In this document: in pieces, positions 56,595 through 64,000 of the stretch | How the letters are laid out: each line of letters opens with the position of its first letter | Numbering within the stretch: position 1 is the first letter of the stretch | Made by a program: the position numbers and the translations under genes | Source of the DNA: Pseudomonas sp. R5(2019) | GTDB taxonomy: Bacteria > Pseudomonadota > Gammaproteobacteria > Pseudomonadales > Pseudomonadaceae | Length of the DNA stretch: 64,000 bases | Reading direction: 5' to 3' | NCBI RefSeq assembly: GCF_009905435.1 | Contig: NZ_JAAAMT010000024.1 | Span: forward strand, 1 to 64,000 | The notes under the pieces: model-generated | Seen by the model: only the letters and a program-made list of their open reading frames with translations | Told to the model about the DNA's origin: nothing | The model's database searches: none

Positions 56595-57177
56595 CGTTTG
56601 CAGAGCGGCTTCCAGCCCCGTCGTCCCTGTAGGAGCGGGGGGCGTGCCGAGTCCTTGCCCGCGATGCTTTTGCCACGTCGGCTCACGCATCCCAAATGCT
56701 AAGGCTATGTCCCAGTTACGTTTTGTGCGGGGTTGCGGCTCTTTTTGTCGAGCGCTTTACCGACGGATTTTCGCGGAAGAGCGTAGGGCGTTTTCGTCAC
56801 AAGCTGATGATCTATAAAGGTTTTCTACTAAACCACTCTAGGTTTCACTGATGGATGGGTGCAGACCTCGACCTTTCCTCGCACGCCTGTCGCGTGGTCT
56901 CTGGAGTTTTCAATTCGGGTTTGGGGAGCAACCGACTTTTTCAACAGAATCGGCCGATTTCTGCCTGTCGCCACCGGCAGCTATGGGCAGTTCACTGCCA
57001 ATCATGGTTACGAAGCGTGCTGCTCAGATCGAATGCAAACGGGTGGTCAAGTGGAGTGCAGTATTCCAATTGGTATTCCAACTAAAAATCAAATCCAATA
57101 TTAATGTTATCAATCAATAAGTTACTGAACTGACTCAGATTACCCGGCCACCAAATTCGTTTCACAGCAGTACAAAG
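56595..57177. other. Gene-free stretch after the export operon
   Basis: The first 60 bases contain a REP-like GTAGGAGC core (about 56631). I see no credible coding sequence on either strand; short frames here lack ribosome sites and family features. The AT content rises near 57060-57120. Confidence 0.5.
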
Positions 57178-57217
57178 AAAACCGCAATGCCATGTTCTAT
57201 GGCTTGCGGTTTTTTTT
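57178..57217 (+). terminator. Strong terminator with no gene in front
   Basis: A 10-bp stem AAAACCGCAA/TTGCGGTTTT with inner GCCAT/ATGGC and a five-base loop is followed by eight T residues. No coding gene ends upstream, so it may end a small RNA or the long export-operon transcript. Confidence 0.8.
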
Positions 57218-57307
57218 GCCCCTCGATTCATATCGTTTTCTACCGATGTATGCACCGACGGGCCTGCTGTCGCGAATGGCTTCAGCCGCGGCGTTTTCAA
57301 GTAACAG

Positions 57308-57347
57308 ACCCGCCGTGCTTGAAAGGTAAGGTGGCGGGGCGTTTTTT
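57308..57347 (+). terminator. Second terminator 130 bases further
   Basis: CCCGCC/GGCGGG with an inner CTT/AAG pairing is followed by GCGTTTTTTT. With the first terminator it brackets about 90 bases that hold no protein gene. Confidence 0.7.
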
Positions 57348-57524
57348 TAGCTGTGCGTTCGTCGTGATGACTGATCGAAAAGAGCAACAGCGTGTGAAGT
57401 GTGCCGCTTTCAAGGTGTTCAACGGGAAGAAGTGATGTTCGCCTAACGATCAGTCAGTACGTCCCCCTGTCAAACACAAGAGAAAAAGCACAATGATCAG
57501 CCTGGGCTCCGAGGATTCGAGTCC

Positions 57525-58687
57525 AACCCAGACACCGGTTCGACCAGGCCATCGGCCCCTGGGCGGGCTTTACCATTGGCTGGCTGTACTGGTGGTTCTG
57601 GGTGCTGGTCATTCCCATTGAGGCGCTGGCCGCCGGCCATGTGTTGAACAATTGGTTCCCGCAGGTTGAGACCTGGTTATTTGCCTTGCTGTCGATCGTT
57701 GCGCTGGCCGCGACGAATCTGTTCAGCGTATCCAAGTACGGTGAGTTTGAGTTCTGGTTCGCCATGTTCAAGGTGGTGGCGATCATCGGCTTTATCACCC
57801 TGGGCGCGGCCGTGCTGGTGGGCTGGGTGCCCGACCGCGAAGTCAGCGGCTTGAGCCGACTGATGAGTGAACACGGCGGCTTTGCGCCCAATGGCGTGTC
57901 GGCAGTCGTGGGGGCGTTCATCACCATCATGTTCAGCTTTATCGGCACTGAGGCGGTGACCATCGCTGCAGCCGAATCCAGCAGCCCGGCGAAGAACATC
58001 GCCAAGGCCACGCGCTCGGTGATCTGGCGAATCGGCGTGTTTTACCTCTTGTCCATTGCCGTGATCATTTCCGTAGTGCCCTGGAACGACCCTTTGCTGG
58101 CTACGGTGGGCTCCTACCAGCGGGCCCTGGAACTGATGAACATCCCGCATGCCAAGTTCATGGTGGATGTGGTGGTGCTGGTCGCCGTGGCAAGCTGCAT
58201 GAATTCGTCGATCTATATTTCCTCGCGCATGCTGTATTCGCTGGGTCGACGAGGTGAGGCTCCGATACAGGTGAAGGAGACTTCATCGGCAGGCGTCCCA
58301 CGGGCTGCAGTTATCGCCAGCACCGTGATCGGTGCCGTCATCACCGTGGTCAGTCATTTCGCGCCAGCGGGCTTGTTCCAATTCCTGCTGGCCAGCTCCG
58401 GCGCCATTGCCTTGCTGGTGTACCTGGTCATCGCGATCTCTCAGCTGCGCATGCGCAAGATGCTGCTGCGACAGAAGGTAGAAATAACCCTGCGTATGTG
58501 GCTGTTTCCGTGGCTCACCTACGCAGTGATCGCCTTCATCGTCGCGGCGCTGGGCGTGATGTTGGTAACTCCCGAGCACCGCGCCGAAGTGACCTCGACC
58601 ATTGGCCTTGCGCTCGTCATTTCCTTTATCGGCATTGTGATGGCGCGTAATCATCCGCAGCCGGCACGACTGAGTTCCGTGCGCTAA
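57525..58687 (+). pseudogene. GabP-type amino-acid permease, truncated and frameshifted
   Basis: From 57542 the frame reads DQAIGPWAGFTIGWLYWWFW then VLVIPIEALAAG and continues to a normal C-terminus, matching APC-family GABA permeases from about residue 100 on (about nine membrane helices). The preceding NPDTG motif (57525-57539), normally a few residues before, lies in another frame, consistent with a small deletion joining the two. The first ~90 residues and the proper start are missing; the ATG at 57493 leads into a third frame. The rest of the gene has no stop, so decay is recent. Confidence 0.8.
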
Positions 58688-58695
58688 TCGATACC

Positions 58696-58725
58696 CACAA
58701 CGCCCCGAATGGTTGGGGCGTTGTG
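58696..58725. terminator. Hairpin after the permease pseudogene
   Basis: A perfect 11-bp stem CACAACGCCCC/GGGGCGTTGTG with an eight-base loop, without a T tract. It separates the permease remnant from the converging dehydrogenase gene. Confidence 0.55.
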
Positions 58726-58802
58726 AGCAATGGCTGGCATCGCGCACTGGCCAATATTCTGGCTCCTGAGCCGATTGACATACCCCGTATTACGCCGCCC
58801 GA

Positions 58803-59747
58803 TCAGCCAGACATCGGCACCGGCGTCAACACGGGCTTTCCGGCATAAAACGCCGCCAGATTGTCAGCGACCATTTGCACGGTTGCGCGGGTCGACTCCG
58901 GCGACAGACCGGCCACGTGGGGGGTCAGCACGACGTTACTCAGTGCCTTGAGTTCATCGGGGACAGAAGGCTCGTCATCGAACACATCCAGTGCAGCCCC
59001 GGCAATCTGCCGCTGCTGCAGCGCCTCGATCAGGTCTGCCGTCGCCACTACGCTGCCGCGGCCGATATTGACCAGAAAACCTTCGCAGCCAAGCGCTTGC
59101 AACACCGCCTTGTCGATCAGTTGCGCAGTGGCAGCACCGCCTGGAGTGGCTAGCACGAGAAAATCCGAAGCGCCCGCCAGCGCCAGTGCTGAAGCGCTAT
59201 AGCTGTAGGACACATCGCTGCGTGGCTGGCGATTGTGGTAGCTGACGGTCATATCGAAACCGAGTGCCGCACGCTTGGCGATGGCCAGCCCGACCGCCCC
59301 CAGACCGAGGATGCCCAAACGCTTGCCGGCCAGCGACGGGCGCATGACCTTGCTCCACTCACCGCGACGTACGCCCGCATCGGCATTGGGGATATTGCGC
59401 ACCAGCGCCAGCAACAAGGCCATGGCATGGTCGGCCACTGCCGATGCATTGACCCCGGCACCATTGGTCACGGTGATACCGCGCTTGCGGGCAGCCTGCA
59501 GATCAACATGCTCGTAGCCGGCGCCGATCACACAGATGATCTGCAGGTTCGGCAGAGCCTCAATTTCCTCGGCATACAGCCCCAGCGGGCCACGGGTCAG
59601 CACCGCACGAATACGTTCGCCGTGCAGCTGGATGGCCTCGGCGCGGCTGGCCGGGGTCGGCGCGACGATGCGCCCAAGCCCGCAGCCATCGAGAATGGGC
59701 AAGTAGTCATTGATGGTTTCGACCAGAACCAGCAGTGCATCAGTCAT
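58803..59747 (-). CDS. D-isomer-specific 2-hydroxyacid dehydrogenase
   Basis: A 314-residue NAD(P)H-dependent reductase of the glyoxylate/hydroxypyruvate/2-ketoacid group. The nucleotide-binding loop GILGLGAVGLAIAK is at about 146; the catalytic set is Arg in NIGRGSVV, Glu in DVFDDEPSVP and His in LTPHVAGLSPEST. The substrate cannot be fixed by sequence alone. The ATG at 59747 has GGAG seven bases upstream; the frame remains open far upstream across the chemoreceptor gene, but that part is antisense. Confidence 0.9.
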   Translation of the reverse strand: MTDALLVLVETINDYLPILDGCGLGRIVAPTPASRAEAIQLHGERIRAVLTRGPLGLYAEEIEALPNLQIICVIGAGYEHVDLQAARKRGITVTNGAGVNASAVADHAMALLLALVRNIPNADAGVRRGEWSKVMRPSLAGKRLGILGLGAVGLAIAKRAALGFDMTVSYHNRQPRSDVSYSYSASALALAGASDFLVLATPGGAATAQLIDKAVLQALGCEGFLVNIGRGSVVATADLIEALQQRQIAGAALDVFDDEPSVPDELKALSNVVLTPHVAGLSPESTRATVQMVADNLAAFYAGKPVLTPVPMSG

Positions 59748-59978
59748 CGGGCGCTCCGAGCCTTTGAGGGAAGGCTGATGATCTGACAAAGCCTGCGTCG
59801 AAGCGAGCGCATTCCCGCACAATCTTTCAAAACAACTTCGCAGGACAATTTGCTGAAAAAGCGTTTCAGCTCTGCCCCGCGCCGCCGATATAGCGAATCT
59901 GAAACACCGCTGGCCTCCAAGAACAACAACCGTCACCAGCGCATCGATCAAGACACTCAAGGTTCCTGGAGGGATTGT

Positions 59979-61898
59979 ATGAATGGCTGGTTTGGCAATA
60001 TCAGCGTCAACCTTAAACTTGGCCTGGGCTTCGGCCTGGTCCTGCTGCTCACACTGCTGTTGGCGCTCACTGGCTGGACCAGCCTGGGCAGCCTGATCGA
60101 CCGCAGTAACTGGATGAGCGATATCACCCAATTCAACTCGGCACTTACCAACCTGCGCATCAGCCGGCTTCAGTACATGCTCACCAATGGCGAAGACACT
60201 GCCGGCGCCAAGGTGCAGGAACAGCTCGACGCTTTCAGCCAGCAGCAACAGAAGCTGGTGGGCAGCTTCAAAAGCCCGGAAAACCTCAAGCTGCTCAAGG
60301 AAGAAGGCGAGCTGATCGAACAATACCGCCAGTCGCTGGAAAAGATGCGCAACGCCTACAAGAGCGCTGAGGTCGCGCACCTGGAGATGGGGCGCAACGC
60401 CGCCGACGCCTACGTCTTGGTCGATCAAATCAGCCAGGCCGTGCTGGCCCTGCCGGAAAGTGACAGCCGCCGCTTCGAGCAGTATCAGGCCATTACCCGG
60501 GCCAAGGAACAGCTGATGCTGGTGCGCTATGAGGTGCGCGGCTACACCGCCGATGTCAGCGCCCAGAGTGAACAGGCGGCCTTGCGCCAACTCGACGCGG
60601 CACTCAATGATGTTCGCGCGTTGAACAACCATGTGCCCGGCGAGCAGGCTCGGATCGATCGCTTCGAAGCCGCGTTGCTCAGCTACAGCCAGGCCGTGCG
60701 CACATTCAAGGACGCTAACCAACAGGCCGTGATCGCACGCCAGGAAATGACGGTGCAAGGCGCCGCGATCGTCAAGCGCAGCGACGCGCTGTATCAGATC
60801 CAGCTGACCCGCCGCGACAGCGAAAGCGCCCAGGCCCGCACCCTGCAGACCATCAGTACGTTGCTGGCACTGATCTTCGGCGTCCTTGCCGCCTGGATCA
60901 TCACCCGCCAGATCACCGGCCCTCTGCGCGAAACACTGGAGGAGGTCGAGCGCATTGCCTCCGGCGATCTGTCCCGGGATATCCGGGTAACCCGTCGCGA
61001 TGAGCTGGGCGTATTGCAGCAAGGCATCCAGCGCATGGGCGCGACCCTGCGCGACTTGATCGGCGGTATTCGCGATGGCGTAACCCAGATCGCCAGCGCC
61101 GCCGAAGAACTGTCGGCCGTCACCGAAGAAACCAGCGCCGGCGTCAACAGCCAGAAAGTCGAGACCGACCAGGTGGCCACGGCCATGCATGAGATGGCGG
61201 CCACCGTGCAGGAAGTCGCGCGCAATGCCGAACAGGCCTCTCAGGCTGCCACCGATGCCGACATCCAGGCTCGTGACGGCGACAAGGTCTTGGCCCAGGC
61301 CATCGGCCAGATTGAGCGCCTGGCTGATGAAGTCCGACGTTCAACCGATGCCATGAGCCGCCTGCAGCAGGAAAGCGTGAAGATCGGCAGCGTGATGGAC
61401 GTGATCAAGTCAGTGGCCGAACAGACCAACCTGCTGGCGCTCAACGCCGCCATCGAAGCGGCGCGTGCCGGTGAAGCCGGGCGCGGGTTCGCCGTGGTTG
61501 CCGATGAAGTACGCGGCCTGGCCCAGCGCACGCAGAAATCCACAGAGGAAATCGAGGAACTGGTGGCGGGCCTGCAGAGCGGGACTCAACAGGTCGCCAA
61601 TGTCATGCTCAGCAGCCGCAGCCTGACCGACAGCAGCGTGGAGTTGACCCGCCAGGCGGGTGACTCGCTGGAGAACATCACCCGCACGGTGTCGAACATC
61701 CAGTCCATGAACCAGCAGATTGCCGCAGCCGCCGAGCAACAGAGCGCGGTGGCCGAGCAAATCAGCCGTAGCATTCTCAATGTGCGCGACGTGTCCGAAC
61801 AGACCGCGGCTGCCAGCGAAGAGACGGCGGCGTCCAGTGTCGAGCTGGCGCGGCTGGGGAATCAGTTGCAGATGATGGTCAGCCATTTCCGGATTTGA
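59979..61898 (+). CDS. Methyl-accepting chemotaxis protein with HBM-type sensor
   Basis: A 639-residue chemoreceptor. TM1 is at about 13-33 (LGLGFGLVLLLTLLLALTGW), then an all-helical periplasmic sensor of about 250 residues that fits the HBM (helical bimodular) fold of McpS-type receptors, TM2 at about 288-308, a HAMP domain and the signalling hairpin with EQTNLLALNAAIEAARAGE. No C-terminal pentapeptide for CheR tethering is present. HBM receptors of P. putida sense TCA-cycle intermediates; the ligand here is unknown. The ATG at 59979 has GGAGGG six bases upstream. Confidence 0.93.
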   Translation: MNGWFGNISVNLKLGLGFGLVLLLTLLLALTGWTSLGSLIDRSNWMSDITQFNSALTNLRISRLQYMLTNGEDTAGAKVQEQLDAFSQQQQKLVGSFKSPENLKLLKEEGELIEQYRQSLEKMRNAYKSAEVAHLEMGRNAADAYVLVDQISQAVLALPESDSRRFEQYQAITRAKEQLMLVRYEVRGYTADVSAQSEQAALRQLDAALNDVRALNNHVPGEQARIDRFEAALLSYSQAVRTFKDANQQAVIARQEMTVQGAAIVKRSDALYQIQLTRRDSESAQARTLQTISTLLALIFGVLAAWIITRQITGPLRETLEEVERIASGDLSRDIRVTRRDELGVLQQGIQRMGATLRDLIGGIRDGVTQIASAAEELSAVTEETSAGVNSQKVETDQVATAMHEMAATVQEVARNAEQASQAATDADIQARDGDKVLAQAIGQIERLADEVRRSTDAMSRLQQESVKIGSVMDVIKSVAEQTNLLALNAAIEAARAGEAGRGFAVVADEVRGLAQRTQKSTEEIEELVAGLQSGTQQVANVMLSSRSLTDSSVELTRQAGDSLENITRTVSNIQSMNQQIAAAAEQQSAVAEQISRSILNVRDVSEQTAAASEETAASSVELARLGNQLQMMVSHFRI

Positions 61899-61929
61899 GG
61901 TATGGGGTGACTGCCGTCCCCTCACCCCA

Positions 61930-61954
61930 GCCCTCTCCCCAACGGGGAGAGGGC
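61930..61954. repeat. Palindrome GCCCTCTCCCC-AAC-GGGGAGAGGGC
   Basis: An 11-bp perfect hairpin between the converging chemoreceptor and LysR genes, with a CCCTCACCCCA left flank. This type is a common dispersed repeat in proteobacteria and may terminate transcription. Confidence 0.7.
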
Positions 61955-61983
61955 GCTAAGAGCTAAAAGCAGCTTGCCTGCCC

Positions 61984-62880
61984 TCAGACCGCGTAGGCAG
62001 CCAATTTCTGCTGGATAAAATCCAGGAAGCACTGGATGCGCAGCGCCAGCTGAGAGTTGCGGTAATACACCGCGTTGATCGGCTGGCGGTAACCGCTGTT
62101 GGCGTCGGCCAGCACCCGCTGCAGGCGGCCGGCCTGAATGTCGTGGGCGGTCATGAAGTCCGACAGGCAGACGATACCCTCGCCTTCAATCGCCAACTGG
62201 CGCAGGGTCTCGCCACTGGAGGCCGACAGCTGAGGGCGAATATGCCAGCGGTCGCCCTCAGCGTGCCGCAACGGCCAGTGGTTGAGGCTTTCGGTCTGGG
62301 TAAAACCCAGCAACACGTGGTCAGCCAACTCGTGAACCGTGCGAGGTGTGCCATGGCGCGCCAGGTAGTCGGGGCTGGCTAGAATATTCAGCGGGCTGCA
62401 GCCCAGCGAACGGGCATGCAGGGTCGAATCAGTCAGCACGCCAATACGGATTGCCACATCGGTGCTCTGTTCAAGCAGATCGATGATCAGGTCGTTGCTG
62501 TTGAGCTCCAGCAGGATGTCCGGGTACAGCTGCCGAAACTCGGCCACGTAAGGGACGATGGCGTGCAGCATAAACGGTGAGGCCGCGTTGATGCGCAAGC
62601 GCCCGGACGGGGTCTGGTGCCGCAGTGCCAGGCGCTCTTCCAGCTCGTCCATCTGTTCGAGAATCTGCTTGGCCCGGCCGAGGAAGAACTTGCCTTCCTC
62701 GGTCAGGTCCATCCGCCGGGTGGTGCGGTTGATCAACGTGGTATCCAGCTTGGCCTCAAGCCGCGACAACGTCCGACTGATCGCCGAGGGCGTCTGCCCG
62801 ATCTGCTCGGCGGCAGCGCTGATCGAGCCGCACTCGATCACCGACACAAATACCTGCAATTCATCGGATCTGGCTTTCAC
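61984..62880 (-). CDS. LysR-family transcriptional regulator
   Basis: A 298-residue regulator: winged helix at about 5-62 (GSISAAAEQIGQTPSAISRT then LSRLEAKL) and a periplasmic-binding-like effector domain (about 88-295). The start is GTG at 62880 with AGGAAGAG upstream. It lies 67 bases downstream of the mdaB-like gene on the same strand and may regulate it; LysR genes next to quinone reductase genes are common. Confidence 0.92.
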   Translation of the reverse strand: MKARSDELQVFVSVIECGSISAAAEQIGQTPSAISRTLSRLEAKLDTTLINRTTRRMDLTEEGKFFLGRAKQILEQMDELEERLALRHQTPSGRLRINAASPFMLHAIVPYVAEFRQLYPDILLELNSNDLIIDLLEQSTDVAIRIGVLTDSTLHARSLGCSPLNILASPDYLARHGTPRTVHELADHVLLGFTQTESLNHWPLRHAEGDRWHIRPQLSASSGETLRQLAIEGEGIVCLSDFMTAHDIQAGRLQRVLADANSGYRQPINAVYYRNSQLALRIQCFLDFIQQKLAAYAV

Positions 62881-62947
62881 GGCGCTCTCTTCCTGGCGAT
62901 TCAGGCGTTGATAGTAGCGGCGCGGACTGTAATTGAAAGCCTTGCGA

Positions 62948-63538
62948 TCACGCGTTGAGGCCGAACACTTCGGCCAGGTGCTGCTCGTAGCGGGCCACGT
63001 CAGCCTGAACGTCAGGTCGCTTCATCACATCAACGCTGAGAAAGGTCGGCAAAGCCGTCATACCCAGGAACTGGTTGGCCTTGTGGAACGGGAAATACAC
63101 TGCATCCGCACCCTTGGCCTCAAAGAAGTCGGTCGGGTCGTCAAAGGCTTGCTGCGGGGCATTCCAGGTCGCCGAAATCATGTACTGTTTGCCGTGGGCC
63201 AGGCCGCCGCTGCCGTATTTCTGCGAGGCATCGGAACGGGTCCGGCCGTCGTTGGCGTAGAGGCTGCCGTGGCCTTCGGTGAAGACTTCGTCGATGTACT
63301 TTTTCACGGTCCAGGGCGCGCCCATCCACCAGCCGGGCATTTGATAGATGACCACGTCGGCCCAGAGATACTTCTGCACCTCTTCGCTGATGTCGTAGCC
63401 GCCATCGATAAAGGTGGCCTTCACGTCGAAACCGGCGCGGTCCAGAAAAGCCAGGGCGGTGTCGTGCAGTGTTTCATTGTAGCGGCCATCGGAGTGGGCG
63501 AACTGTTTGCCACCGTTAAGCAAAAGAACCTTTTTCAT
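62948..63538 (-). CDS. mdaB: NAD(P)H:quinone oxidoreductase, MdaB-like
   Basis: A 196-residue flavodoxin-like-fold reductase. MKKVLLLNGGKQFAHSDGRY is the FMN/FAD loop typical of MdaB; WADVVIYQMPGWWMGAPWTV and the KKYIDEVFTEGHG block also match. It reduces quinones by two electrons and so avoids semiquinone formation. The ATG at 63538 has GAGG seven bases upstream. It is divergent from an ABM-domain gene, recalling the mdaB-ygiN pair of E. coli. Confidence 0.9.
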   Translation of the reverse strand: MKKVLLLNGGKQFAHSDGRYNETLHDTALAFLDRAGFDVKATFIDGGYDISEEVQKYLWADVVIYQMPGWWMGAPWTVKKYIDEVFTEGHGSLYANDGRTRSDASQKYGSGGLAHGKQYMISATWNAPQQAFDDPTDFFEAKGADAVYFPFHKANQFLGMTALPTFLSVDVMKRPDVQADVARYEQHLAEVFGLNA

Positions 63539-63728
63539 GCTGAGCCTCGTCATGTTCAGTCCGAGGGCTGCTGGCCGCTGGACTGGTTCAATGGGAATGG
63601 CGGCCAGCTTAATGATCGAGGCGCTGCGGAAAAATTGGCTCAGGGGCAAAATACATTTGCCTTGAGCGCACGAATACATCGCTGATTATTGCTTTAGAAT
63701 CCAGGCATCCCTTCTCTGGAGTCTTGCA

Positions 63729-64000
63729 ATGAGCGAGCACTACGGATTTATCCTGAAAGCCAAGACCCGGCCGGAAAAAGCCGAAGCCTTCGAAACCCTT
63801 TTCCGCAGCTACGTGGAACCGAGCCGCGCCGAGGCCGGATGCGTCGAATACCATATGTTGCGTGACAGGGAAGACCCAAGCCTGTTTGTGTTCTTCGAAA
63901 TCTGGCGCAGCAAGGCCGACTTCGACTTGCATGTGGCCCTGCCGCACATGCAGCGATTCCATGAGCAGCGCATGGAATTCCTGGAACGTGACTTCGACGT
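63729..64000 (+). CDS. Antibiotic biosynthesis monooxygenase-domain protein (YgiN-like), partial
   Basis: The frame starts at ATG 63729 with GGAG about seven bases upstream and runs off the window after about 90 codons. The sequence MSEHYGFILKAKTRPEKAEA, RAEAGCVEYHMLRDREDPSL and VFFEIWRSKADFDLHVALPH fits the dimeric alpha-beta-barrel ABM family. YgiN of E. coli is a quinol monooxygenase that works with MdaB. The 3' end is outside the window. Confidence 0.85.
   Translation, partial: MSEHYGFILKAKTRPEKAEAFETLFRSYVEPSRAEAGCVEYHMLRDREDPSLFVFFEIWRSKADFDLHVALPHMQRFHEQRMEFLERDFD

Noticed and set aside
47981..56600. Intact genomic island with attL and attR
   Set aside because: The integrase and IS66 fragments support a past insertion at tmRNA, but I saw no second copy of the ssrA 3' end in the window, so island borders cannot be claimed.
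56851..57120. Three overlapping short frames of 76-89 codons
   Set aside because: They occupy different frames of the same DNA, lack ribosome sites and contain no motif I recognise.
59748..61190. Long N-terminal extension of the 2-hydroxyacid dehydrogenase frame
   Set aside because: This part is antisense to the chemoreceptor. The dehydrogenase family start and a ribosome site are at 59747.

Overview
The window is chromosomal DNA of a fluorescent-type Pseudomonas. Almost every core protein reads as a Pseudomonas orthologue, GC is high, and the order nusA-infB-rbfA-truB-rpsO-pnp, carAB-dapB-dnaJKgrpE-recN-fur-omlA-smpB-lldR-lldP resembles the order I recall for P. aeruginosa (PA4732-PA4772). 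I cannot assign a species from the sequence alone.

Layout. 0-7.5 kb: end of pgi, acetyl-CoA synthetase, a DUF2236 protein, a large AsmA-like DUF748 protein with its DUF2845 partner, a nested palindromic repeat island and a periplasmic BON protein. 7.7-23 kb (minus strand): the RNA and translation super-cluster (initiator tRNA, rimP, nusA, infB, rbfA, truB, rpsO, pnp) preceded by rlmE, ftsH, folP, glmM, tpiA, secG and tRNA-Leu. 23-34 kb: yhbY, then greA, carB, carA, dapB, dnaJ, dnaK and grpE, with two clear sigma-32 promoters. 34-38.3 kb: recN under a LexA box, fur/omlA divergent, rnfH-ratA and smpB. 38.4-47 kb: a lactate utilisation locus (lldR, lldP, lutABC, dld) in which the iron-sulfur LutABC system occupies the place where P. 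aeruginosa has lldD. 47.6 kb: tmRNA.

Accessory part. Just downstream of tmRNA lies a scar made of a phage-type integrase fragment joined to the frameshifted 3' end of an IS66 transposase, so the tmRNA 3' end was probably an integration site. Next comes a compact exopolysaccharide export locus (49-56.6 kb): a Wzy/WaaL-type membrane protein transcribed leftward, and rightward a small secreted protein with a perfect (A-T-P)n repeat, an outer-membrane beta-barrel, a short OPX/Wza-type export protein, a Wzc-type tyrosine autokinase, a PHP-type tyrosine phosphatase and a VpsP-like protein. Its leader carries an ops/JUMPStart element (GGCGGTAGCGT), which predicts RfaH-type antitermination. No glycosyltransferase or flippase gene is present, so the locus looks like an export and control module that must work with sugar-assembly genes elsewhere. 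I consider this the most interesting system in the window.

The right end holds a broken GabP-type permease, a D-2-hydroxyacid dehydrogenase, an HBM-type chemoreceptor, a LysR regulator and a divergent MdaB/YgiN-like quinone-redox pair, the second member of which runs off the window.
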